A DNA stretch of 36,433 nt, from assembly GCA_001598975.1 (NCBI GenBank), contig BBXU01000333.1:1-36433 (forward strand). The letters run 5' to 3'. The stretch is from Parachlorella kessleri (lineage: Eukaryota; Chlorophyta; Trebouxiophyceae; Chlorellales; Chlorellaceae). The position numbers and the translations under genes are program-made. Positions 20,045 through 29,852 of this stretch are shown one piece after another. The notes under the pieces are model-generated. The model saw only the letters and a list, made by a program, of their open reading frames with translations. It was not told the DNA's origin and searched no databases. Every line of letters begins with the position of its first letter. Positions within the stretch are counted from its first letter, which is position 1.

Positions 20045-21438
20045 CTAGCTGAAGAGGTCATCTCTGTGCCAGTCAGTGGCCGGCGACGCCGCATGCTCCG
20101 CTGCCATCATCACGAAACCTCCCTCGTAGTCTCTCTCCCGCCCCAGGATCCCGCCGTCGTCCATCTTAGGCAGCACCTGGGTGATACCCAGACGGAGTCC
20201 GAGCTCTTGCAGGCGCGCAGCAAAGGCATCAAACATGGCCTGCAGGGAAGGAAGGATCAAAGAGGGCAGCAGTGTGCGTAACAAGTGACCTGGGTGCTGC
20301 CCTGTCTGGAGGTGAAATGCATGCCTGTACCTTATGTTGGGCCATATGTATAACAGCGAAAATGGGCTCCACTGCCAGTTGACATTGTAAATGCACACAT
20401 GTGCAAGCACACGTAGGTCACTGACACTGAGTGTTGCACAAAGCTCTGCCCTGCCACGCCTCAGTGCAGCACCTCCAAGAGAGGCCCAACCGGCCATTTC
20501 TTTTGGTGAACCATGGGCCAGTGTAACCGCCGCAAACAAACAGCATGATCGTGCCATAATCCCTCACCTGTTCGCGCACAGCACAGCACAGCAGGGCACG
20601 CCCGCCAGGCGCCAGACGGTGCTTCAGCACACATGCCACCATCTCCACCATCGGCCACTCATACAGAATGTCAGTGCCCAGCACCACAGGGAAACAATCA
20701 TCTTCTGGCAGGCCTGGGGCTAAGCGCCGACCGCCGTCGGCGCTACAATGGCGCCGTGGGCTGGGGATGCCGCTTGCAGTCATAGTCACATCAGGGCCGC
20801 CTGCTGCTGCTGGCGTTGATGACAGCAACCCCGACAACTTCTGCTGAGCCTGCTGGGCCTGCTGAGCCCGGCGGGGAGAGTGGAGGTGGGCGGCACCTGG
20901 GTGAGGGCGAAGCTCAGGGGTGTGGCGGTGGATATAAGCCACCGAGTCGGCCCAGTCCAGGAAGCGCACATGCATGTTGCGCTGCACACGAAGGTGCACA
21001 AAGCAGGACCAATCAGCATTAGGCAAGGTTTCGTGCCAAGTCCCTGGTTATTTAACAACAACACACGATCGCTGCAGTGAGTTTCTTGGGGGGATGCACC
21101 ATGCACGGCAGCAGCCAGGCCTGGTTGGTGCTTCCGGTTGGTGCAGGAAGGGAGTGAGGGCGGGTGCCTGCCGCTGTCACCAGGCACGTCTCAGGTCATG
21201 GGTCAGGTCACAAAGTAAGCCCACACACCCAAGTGTACCGCAATCCCCCCCAGTACAAGTGATCACAGTACATTGGCGCTTTTCGTAAAGCAGCAGGGCA
21301 GCCCCTGGTCCACTACCTCCACGATTCTCCCACCCAAAGAGCAGCCGCTGGTGGTGGAAAGAGTCTGCTAGTTGTCTGCCATCCCCTCCTCCCACTCACC
21401 GCATCCCAGGTCTCGGGCAGCTGCTGCAGGGCCGCCTG

Positions 21439-21469
<31 letters not shown>

Positions 21470-24166
21470 GTCCGCTGTGAGCCTGCTGCGCCCACTGCCT
21501 CCGCAAAGAAGTCGTCCAGGTCGCTACACTCCGAGGCGTCCTCAGGATCAAACTCCAGCTCCGCCTCCGCCCCACCCTCGCCACCACAACCCACATCTCC
21601 TACACGTTCTCGTGTCTCTACTCCTGCCGCATTCGTGGTCTCCAGCTCGCTGCTATGGCTGCTGCTGCCGTTCAGGTCTTGCCTATGCCTCAGGGCCCCA
21701 GTGCCATGCCGAATGGCATCTGCCAGCCCTTCGTGGTGGTGGCCATTAGCAGCGGCCAAGGTCTCGGGGTTATTTGCACCACGGCTATCGGCCCCCTGTA
21801 GTCCTTCTACCTGATGGCCTTCCTGCTGCTCCTGCTGTGCATGCTGCTCCGCGGCACCAGCATTGAGGTGCATGCAGGCCCTGAGGTTGGCCAGGATGGC
21901 TTCCAGGTAGTCAGTCATAACTACCTACAGTGGACCAGAAAGATGATTCCAAGAATCTTCAGTTCCCCTGATATAAATCCGAAAGGGGGGAGGGATCCAG
22001 GGTGAGGAGCCATACCCGAACCCACCTTGGATCGTGGAGGGCTGGCTAGCACAAGAATTGACATCAGGGCGGGCGCTTCAGCCTAGGCAAGCCCATCTGC
22101 CAAGCCTTGGGGGGCCTTTGTGGCTGTACCTCCCACCACACCCTGGAAACCTGCTTGATTCAGCCAGCGTCATAATGGATGAGGACGAGCACTACAAACT
22201 GCCCATACATCCGGCCACCAGCAAGCTGCCCAAAGCCAACCAGTGTCAGGTGAAAGAGCGCCCCAATTGCTCAGGGACCGACAGTAAGCTGTCCCAAGCA
22301 CCATTTACGGTCACGGTTTGGCAAATAGCGCGCCTGCTCAACTCTGCGACTTGGGCTCCACTCCTGGCACTGCACCGTCACACTGACGTGCACCAGGGCT
22401 CACCTCTGCGGCCCCCAGCTGTGCTGCCAGGATCCCGCAGGCGCCGCAGCCACTGCCAATCTCCAACACCCTCTGGCCCCTCACTATGTCCGGATGGGTT
22501 GCCAGCTCCCTACAGATACAGCCCCACGGTGACGAACAGGCCTCAGCGACAGGGTGGCGGCACACGGTGAAGGTAGGATATAGGGTACGACACGTGCGTA
22601 GCACCGCGTGCAGCAATAGCTTCTGAGATGTGTGGCAGAACTGCGAGTGAAAAAGCCTCCCTCCACAACAGCTAGTCAGCCAGTCACGCCAGCCTACGAT
22701 GACCCCCGTGGGGCCAGTCCCCAGAAACAGTCAACAAAACGGCAGGTTTCATGCTACAAATCTGGCTCACACACCTGCACAGAGTGTGTGCCACAGTCCA
22801 CAGCTTGGCGCCCACGCCGTCACCCAGCGCCCCCTCCTTGATCACTACCGGCACCCCCTCGTAAGAGAATTCTCGGACCTGCAGTTGGGGCGCGCACGGT
22901 TAGGCGGGACACAAGCAGCTGCGCTCAAGGGAGTTCTACAGAGACAGCGGTCCTTGGGCGAGGGCTAGATATCTGGAGCCGCCCCTCGGCTGCTGAATTT
23001 GCAGCAAAAGCGGTGGTGCCTTCATGCGTCCATGCACCTAGACAGGCAAACAACAGCTGCCACGGGCGGGTGTCAAGCAAGGCTTGCTAAGGTTCATCGT
23101 GCATGGTGCGCTCGCCCTAGATGCTGGTCTTGAAATGCCACCACATGGCGATGGAAGCATACAGCAGAATGCCCAGGCTATCCGGAGTTGTCAACCGAAG
23201 GTTACCGGATTGACTCACCTTGTTTGCGGTGGCCATAGGCCCACTGCATGCCGCGATGATGTCTGAAGCCAGCTCCAGCTGTTGCTCATCATCTGCAACA
23301 TGAGCGGGGTCAATTCCCTACCATACATGCTGCTTGGGGGCCTGAATGTAGCGCGTGCATGGATAGGACTGAAGGATCCATGTGACAGCAAGCCAAGCAG
23401 CTGGCGGGAAAGGGTCAGGCTGAAGGAGTCAAGACACAGGAGGGACCGGCCTGTGGGTCTGTCAGCTGACAGCAAGGCGACAAAAGTGAGGCTGGCCTGC
23501 CCACCTGTCCTTTTGAGCAGCCGGGTAAGAATCGGCACCGCCCCAGCCAGCCGGGCCTGCATGCATGCATTACATTGTCTATTCATGCCGTGAAGGGGAG
23601 CCATGGCCTCCCTGCTTGTAAGAGCAGAGAAGAGTGATGGGAGAAGTCATGTGGATTTCCCGCGGGGCACCAGTTGGTCGCATGAAGGCTAGGAAGGCAG
23701 TGGCTAGCCAGTGATGGACTGCCGCAGGCAGACTTGAGGTGACCAGTTGCCCTGCGGTCCTCTGCGCTCGAAAATCCCGTCTATGTCTGCTTCAGATTGT
23801 ACCCAGTGCCGTGTCCAACGCTGCCCCTCACAACTGCGACACTGCCAGCTGCCAAACTAGCCACAAGCCACTAACTTCTTCTGCATACGCCTCCTTGGCG
23901 TCTACGGCAGTAGCAAGCTCCTGCAATGCTTGCGTGAGCCTGTAACACAAAAACTAGGGTCCTGTCCGGCAGGTTCAGGACGGGATGACCCCTTGACAGT
24001 ACTGCATGCACCTGGCCCACAGCAACGTTACTTGAGCAGCCAATCAGGCATAACGGGTAGAACAAGCGCACCTGGACTGGTTAGGACCACTCGCGATTAA
24101 CGCGAGCCAACCTTCTACTCTCTCGGAAGCAATCAGCAGGTCAAAAAAAGAAGCCTCATCAGCCAT
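20045..24166 (-). CDS. Methyltransf_16 family (lysine-methyltransferase-like) protein with polyQ insertion
   Basis: Predicted S-adenosylmethionine-dependent protein methyltransferase of the METTL21/EEF1AKMT-like class; the substrate is unknown. Firm exons: 24166-24112, 22878-22775, 22509-22404, 21924-21400, 20981-20568, 20239-20045. Probable: about 23928-23876 and 23278(or 23292)-23219, whose edges are uncertain. A helical N-terminus (MADEASFFDLLIASERVE, ALQELATAVDAKEAYAEE) precedes the catalytic part. There GVGAKLWTVAHTLC is the entry motif, VRGQRVLEIGSGCGACGILA is the SAM-binding motif I, and EVVMTDYLEAILANLRACMH is post-I. NMHVRFLDWAD and VVLGTDILYEWPMVEMVA are the later core strands, with HRLAPGGRALLCCAVREQ near the end. 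About 140 residues rich in Gly/Glu/Asp/Gln, including a Gln run, are inserted after post-I. The tail ends at TAG 20045. It is divergent with the gene at 24408. Confidence 0.88.
21420..21475 (-). repeat. CAG microsatellite encoding a polyglutamine run
   Basis: Plus-strand CTG repeats (about 21437-21470) encode eleven consecutive Gln on the minus strand, within the methyltransferase exon 21924-21400. The run falls in the low-complexity insertion between core motifs, where length changes would be tolerated. Confidence 0.9.
24090..24106. other. small inverted repeat next to a donor site
   Basis: CTCGCG (24090-24095), ATTAA, CGCGAG (24101-24106) form a perfect 6-bp stem starting 5 nt inside the first intron of the methyltransferase gene. 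Low information; it may be chance. Confidence 0.4.
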
Positions 24167-24407
24167 CTTGTCGCCTTGGAGCCGAGCTGCAGCGCTCAAA
24201 GTGCTTCGTGAGAGCTTTGTGCCTACGTGCCTGCGTGCCTGCGGCCCCAGAAACGGCAGGTCTGGTGGCCTGCTGAGCGTGCTTTACATGTCCTACGCAG
24301 GGCGCAAGGAAGCTGCTCTTCAGCATCGTCAGGTGCTCTCTTGACAACAGTAAACAACCATTGACCCACTTGTGCAGGCAACAGCTGCTGCGGCACCGAT
24401 ATTCACA
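24167..24407. promoter_or_regulatory. divergent (bidirectional) promoter region
   Basis: Only 241 bp separate the start codons of the methyltransferase gene (minus, 24166) and the kinase-like gene (plus, 24408), so the two promoters must share or abut here. A GTGCCTACGTGCCTGCGTGC run lies at 24219-24240. No TATA box is evident. Transcription start sites cannot be placed from sequence. Confidence 0.6.
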
Positions 24408-27400
24408 ATGACGGGGCACATGATTCACCGTTCAATCCACTCCCCGCGCTACTGCCAGAGCAGGTTCTTGAGATCATTTCTTTACCCACGGCGCAGCTAT
24501 GGTATGTCCCCTCAGCCATCGTGCAGGCGCCGGGCGTGGGCTGGCAAGGACAACAGCGAAGAAGGAGCTGATGGCGTGAACATTGACGAGCTGGCAGCCC
24601 GCCTGGCAGCCGAGGCAGAAAAGATGAGGCAGAGTGGAGAGACACTAGATGTAGAGGCCTTGAAAACCTTTGATGAAGGAGCGGTGCTGCCCCTAGATGC
24701 GTCGGCAAGCCCCCTGGAGCTGCCAGTTGAAGAAAGCCTGTTAGAACCACTTGGGTTCCAGGTGAGTGCTATTGTGGACAATGCTGTGGCCACCTGGGTT
24801 CCAGGTGAGTGCTATTGTGGACAATGCTGTGGCCGCAAACAGAAGGATATCCGCCTGTGGATTGCCAGGCTTTTGCGATTTGCAGTGCCTTGCAAACTGC
24901 GTCCGAACTGAGGTCTTCGTACCATGGCATAAGAATGCATCTCTGTTCTGGCGGAGAGGTTCCTGTGGATCATTTCGGTGTCCAGGGGCAGTGCATTGCT
25001 TCTCGTAAGGTAATTTGAGCTGTGTCGGGCTGTCCTTGTCAAACTCGCTGGCCGTGCTGCACTCTGGCCAGAAGTAGCAGCGAATGCCTGCCTGCTCCAG
25101 CCCTGCGCTTTACACCCCAATGTCAGTGCATCGACGCAGCGCACGTGGTGGTGCCTGCAGTCGACCACCGGTGAGGACGACATGCTTCGCGAGGTTGGGG
25201 ATGGCGGCTTCTTTGCTTCTGAGTTTGAGCTGGAGGAGCGGCTAGGCCAAATCAGTATCCAGCAGGTGAGCCCGGGGAGCCCGGGGAAGCTACGACTGGT
25301 TGTAGTAGTACTACTAGTAGGAGGTCCCACCCACAGCTTCAAACAGGCGAGTCCATTGCCTGCCTGCAGGTGGAGAGGTCCTTGGACCTTATAAGGTCCC
25401 TACCCACCGCGTCTTGAGTTTGTGTGCGTGTGTGTGCCTGCCATGCCTGCCTGCCTGCAGGTGGAGATGTCCTTGGACCTTGTAAACTCCCTATTCACCG
25501 CGTCTTGAGTTTGTGTGCCTGCCATGCCTGCCTGCAGGTGGAGAGGTCTTCTGACATGGTGGAGGCCCTACCCACCGCCTCTACCAGGAAGTCCATGGCA
25601 GCAGTCATTGCCTATGTGGCCAGGTACCACAGTGGCCTTCCCTTTCAGGTGACAGCTTCCGAGACCCCCCTGCATGCAAACTCCCAACGTCAAGCTCGTG
25701 TTGAGCTAGCAGCATGCAATGAAGCATTGTTGCCTGTGTGGAGCGACGGCGCGACCGCATCTTGTTGCAGGTGACAGTTGCAGGCAACTTGCCTGATGCG
25801 CAGCGCCCATTTAAAGTTGGCATCCATGTTAGGAAAGCCATTATGTGCCAGGTCTCACGGCGGAGGGATGAAGCTGGGGAAGGTGTAGCAACACTGGGTT
25901 TAAAACCCCTTCCTAGGGTGGAAGGGTGTAGCCCTGCTGAGTGACTTGGAGACCTGAAACTGTGTGCAATCTATCTGTCTATGTACTCGGAAGGCGCGCC
26001 GGCAGGCTGCCAACATGCGTTATGCTGGCTTTTGTGCAGGAGCCTGTTTATGTAATGCTGAAGGAGTACCTCCCAGGAGCGAAGAAGGTGGCTTGCAATG
26101 AGCTGCAGGTAGGTAATTAGCCTCTGTCTGTGCATGGGGCTTGACACCCTGGCGCATAACATCAGGAAGCAGCCAAAAGCGTTACAGTTTGGAGCACTTG
26201 CCCCAGTGCGCTGTTAGTTGTTTTTGCGGGCCAGGACTTGGTGTGTGGTGGTGGTATTAGGTGATGTGGGGAGGGCCCGGGGCAAGGCTAGCGCCCCCAA
26301 TCCAGCATGTGCGGGCTAGCCAGCTGCCAGCACAGCACCCCTAGCTGTCCTTCCATCTGGCTGTCACTTTGAGTTGATTGGGTGGCTTCATGCAGTGTGC
26401 ATTGTATTTGTTGTCGTGGTGAGCCTAGTGCCTGGCTCTGACTCAACCGATCATGGTTGCTCTCTGTTCAACGACGTCTTGTATTGAAGGAAGTGTTAGG
26501 TTTTTGTATTTGCAGGTTCTGAAATACATGACCGGCATGCCACGCGCTGGGCGCAAGTGGGAGCGAGCCAAGGCGCCGCTAGCACGAGAGCCACCGGTCG
26601 CTCAGCTGCTTGGTAAGCCGTTCATTCTTAGTCTCTCCCACTGTCATCATGACATCATGCCAGTTGCGAACCCAGCGGGTATGGCCTCTTTTTGTGCCAG
26701 CCTGTACAGGCTCAGCTATGAGAGTTGCACAGTGATTTGAAGCCAGGTAGCTTGCGCTAGCAGGGGTCTGGAATGGTGCTGCCGCACTCTTCACCCACCA
26801 ACAGCTTGGGCGCCTGTTGTAAGCGCCGACTGGGCAGACACCCAGCGGTTGTGGCGGGCTACGCTAGACACTCTGTCTGGTAGCAGCCCTCATTGTTCAC
26901 AGCTTGTATGTTGCAAAGCATGTGGCCGGCAAGTGGTCTTTGCCATGCCGCATGGCAGCTATTGAGTCTAGCTCTGTACTAGCATGATAGTGTAGGCATG
27001 CTGTGCTGTGACCCGCAGGCTACTTTGAAGCCGGGCTCAGTGAGAGTGCAGAGGAGGTCCTCCAGCCCTCCATACCAGACAGCCCCTCACAACAAGGCTC
27101 CCCCGCCACCCGTGCTACGCCCAACGTGCCCGCGGCTGACATAGCGGCCCTGGAGGCGGCCCTGGAAGCAGCTCCCGATGCCGCCGCTGCGGTCACGCCT
27201 CCCGAGGCGGGGGTAGGCCCTCTGGAGAGCACCGTGTGGGTCGTGATGAAGTGGGAGGGGCTGACGCCGGTGGCGCTGTACCCCTCGTCGCCGCAGCAGC
27301 AGCGGAGCGGGTTTGGCATGCTGTTTGGGGAGCGGGACTCGCCCTTCCGGGACCGCATACACATGCTGAGGTGAGGCGGCTGGCTGGATGCTGGGGAATG

Positions 27401-28994
27401 GGCCCGTGGCGCACGTGTGCGTGTTGGGTGGGGTAGGATATTGTAGGCCTTGGGGAGGTGCCGCGGCATGGTCTGCTCCCTATGCACCAGTATCATCCTG
27501 TAAGAGTTAAGTCAATATCACAGTGCGGATTGGGGAAAGGGAAGCCCTTCCCGTAGCTTTTGTTTGCGCTCGCCTTGCGCTCCCCATGTCAGGGCCGTGT
27601 GAGCAGAGGCCAGGTGTGGCAGAGTGAAATCCATCCAGGCGTACTGCCCCCCCTCCCCAGGACGGGTAGGCTGACAGTGACCCAAACACCTGGGTCGTAG
27701 CTTGTTATTATTGATGCTTGTCACAGGCATTGTGATGCCCCGCAGGCGTCTCTGCCGCGGTTCAGTTGCAGCCTTGGCTGCCCACTGTGGCATCGTCCAT
27801 GGCTCCCTATGCTTGGGTGCCATCCTCTTGCATGCCGCTGAGCAGCTTCCTTGCTATCTCCCTGCAGGTGCATCTGCCGCGCCTCCCTGGCAGCACTTGC
27901 CTACTGCCATGACCGCGGCGTGGTCCATGGATCCTTAGGATCAGGTTCCATCCTGCTCAGCACCTTTGAGGATGCCGAGGCAGACCAGCTGATTGTGAAG
28001 CTGGACAACTTTGGGTTTGCCAGGCGCATTGTTCCGGCTGGGGTGAGCCCCACTAGCAGCATGGACGGAAGTGAGTTGCTGGTGGTACCCCTACTGTGTT
28101 TGGCCGCTATGCCTGCAAGCTTGGTGGCATGGAGGGTCACTCTTTTCTCCACTTGTGGGCCGTGTGCGACTACATGTGTGGGTCGTTATGTGTTGCACTG
28201 GAGTACTGCTCAAAGGTAGCCTGCTTGCTCGGCCGCATGTGAGGCTCTACTTCCAGGCACAGCGTTTCTGCAGCCACAATTCTGGCTGTCACGCAACCTG
28301 ACTAAGCAGTCAATCCCATCTTCTCCCAGCCCAGTAACCCTGCAGGGCTTGTTCTCCGGCCCCATTATCGTTGAGACACCCGCTCCGCTCACAAAGCAAC
28401 AGTGCCGCGGCTCCTGCTTCCCTTGCAGCCGAGGGCAGCTCTGTGCTTGTTCCCCAGCCCAACCTGGGGGAGGAGACCCCCCTAGCCATGGGGCAGAAGC
28501 AGGACCTCCGTGCCCTGGCCATTGTTTTGCTGGAGTGCCTGTTGTCGTCTCTGGCTGAGGGCGGCCCGTCGCCAGCAACCTCGGCGGAGGCGATTGAGCG
28601 GGTGCTGGGGGAGGTGTTTCAGTGGGACGTGAATGAGTTCAGGTGCGGGGGGCACCGCTCCTGGAGAACTCGTCCCTCCCCCCGTTGACATTGAGTGCTT
28701 CGCCTGCCGTGCCATGCATGTGCCCTTCCGCTGTATATCTCACAGTTACGGTGCAAGGTCTGCGCAGGTCGTCCTGCAGCTGTTCTGCAGAACCGAATGT
28801 TTTGACCAACGCCAAAGTCCCCGTCCGCCCTCTGGGTTGTGTGCAGGCAGTACTGTGCAAATGAGCCTGACTGGGGCACTGCTGCAGCCTTCCTTGATGA
28901 CGAGAACAAGGCTGGCTGGTTACTGATAGAGGCATTAGTGCATGGCAGGGCGCCTGCTTCGCTGCTGAAAGAGAGTCTGTTCTGCCAGCTATAA
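24408..28994 (+). CDS. protein-kinase-fold protein, predicted pseudokinase, probably organelle-targeted
   Basis: Ten exons: 24408-24761, 25161-25265, 25538-25648, 25771-25851, 26040-26108, 26516-26612, 27019-27370, 27868-28070, 28429-28642, 28847-28994; 577 residues, all phases agreeing. The N-terminus is basic and Ser/Arg-rich (HRSIHSPRYCQSRFLRSFLY), like a transit peptide. An acidic helix (DELAARLAAEAEKMRQSGE) follows. The kinase-like part starts around residue 195: VYVMLKEYLPGAKKVACNEL resembles the beta-3 Lys and alpha-C Glu. TVWVVMKWEGLTPVALYP is the beta-5/hinge. YCHDRGVVHGSLGSGSILL takes the place of the catalytic loop and IVKLDNFGFARR that of DFG. The HRD Asp, its Lys and Asn, and the DFG Asp are all replaced, so catalysis is unlikely. 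QDLRALAIVLLECLLSSL is a C-lobe helix. Partner and pathway are unknown. Confidence 0.87.
24748..24833 (+). repeat. near-perfect 43-bp tandem duplication of an exon end and donor
   Basis: The last bases of exon 24408-24761, its GTGAGT donor and the next 30 bp are copied once, head to tail: GGGTTCCAGGTGAGTGCTAT starts at 24753 and 24796. Only one or two bases differ, so this copy is young. Use of the second donor (after 24804) would add 43 nt and shift the frame. Confidence 0.95.
25350..25600 (+). repeat. three tandem copies of an acceptor and exon start
   Basis: The acceptor and first 45 bases of exon 25538-25648 are preceded by two copies beginning near 25370 and 25460. All share CCTGCAGGTGGAGA and CCACCGCGTCT or its variants (ACCCACCGC, TTCACCGC). 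Translations of the upstream copies (VERSLDLI, VEMSLDLV) resemble the real exon (VERSSDMV) but run into stops after about 15 codons. Confidence 0.93.
27740..27845 (+). pseudogene. decayed copy of the catalytic-loop exon
   Basis: About 130 bp upstream of exon 27868-28070 the intron holds a partial copy with its own acceptor (CCGCAG) in the same phase. It would encode RRLCRGSVAALAAHCGIVHG and SLCLGAILL, against RCICRASLAALAYCHDRGVV and HGSLGSGSILL in the real exon. It is in frame but two codons shorter and lacks a donor, so it is probably intronised. Confidence 0.85.
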
Positions 28995-29852
28995 GGACAG
29001 ACTGTGTACGGCGTGCTTTGCTTCTATGCTTGGCTATTTATGCAAGCGGCTGGTGGATGGGGTTGCTGTCCATCAGATTGTCACGTGGAAAGTTTTCAGA
29101 AGCAAGTCGAGGGTGTTGCAGAGTGTTTGGGTGGGCTACTGTTAACCTGAAGTAGGGCATGGCTGCACTGTACTGCTGGCATTATTTTTCCTTACTTCCT
29201 CGCATTGAGTTTTACAGTTGTTACTTCATTTTCATACTTGACTCCACATATCAATCGTGCAAGTGCTGGTAAGGCTTGTTACTGTCTGTTAAAATCCTGG
29301 AGGATTGGGTTGTCATGTGGGTAAGGTATAGAACTCTGTGAGTCTCTTATCCGAATGCTAGAATGTGGGACAAATTAACAGTGCCATTCCCGTTTGGAAC
29401 AGAAACACATGAACCCCTACCTTTGGGCACTTTGCCAAGTCTGGGCCTACCCTCCTTGGTGGCACTTACTGCTACTTGAGGGAGTTCCTGGCTTGAAGCT
29501 GAAGGTCGTCTATCAGAAGCCAGTGATAGACGACCTGAGCAACACTTGTGGCTGCTTGCCTGAAGCGAGGAAAGGAGCTGCTGTACATCATCATGAGGCC
29601 TCGTGGTGCAATGATAGCTAGCTGGTGCGATTACTTGGGGTTGATGAGGGCAGCATGATTTCGCAGTGTGGCTATGATGTACCGGCCCTGTACTGCCCAT
29701 CAGCCGGCGGTGTTCCCTTCCATCCCATTGATGATGATGGACGAAAAGTATATCACGATCGTATTGTGAGAAGCTCTTGGGGTATTTAAGTGTGTTGTTC
29801 CAATCAGATTACATCCATTGGAGTCTTTGGCTGCGAGGCGACACATAGCAGT
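28995..29852. other. intergenic region between the kinase-like gene and eIF3L
   Basis: It should contain the 3' untranslated region of the kinase-like gene and the eIF3L promoter. No TGTAA was found on the plus strand, so the kinase-like transcript end cannot be placed. The region is A+T-richer than its neighbours (29160-29300). It contains a perfect hairpin (separate entry). Open frames here are not convincing. Confidence 0.5.
29503..29536. other. perfect 13-bp inverted repeat (hairpin)
   Basis: AGGTCGTCTATCA at 29503-29515 and TGATAGACGACCT at 29524-29536 are exact reverse complements separated by 8 nt. No U-run or target-site duplication was seen. It may be a regulatory hairpin in the intergenic region, a short remnant of a foldback element, or a microRNA-like stem; none is proved. 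Confidence 0.75.

Noticed and set aside
20045..24166. Alternative reading of the methyltransferase as a small-molecule O-methyltransferase
   Set aside because: Motif order and the GTDILYEWPMVEMV strand fit the Methyltransf_16 protein-methyltransferase group better, although substrate identity cannot be read from sequence.
24867..25005. Extra exon in the kinase-like gene between exons 1 and 2
   Set aside because: It has a fair acceptor and donor, but it enters in phase 0 and leaves in phase 2, breaking the join to 25161; exon 1 joins 25161 directly in phase.
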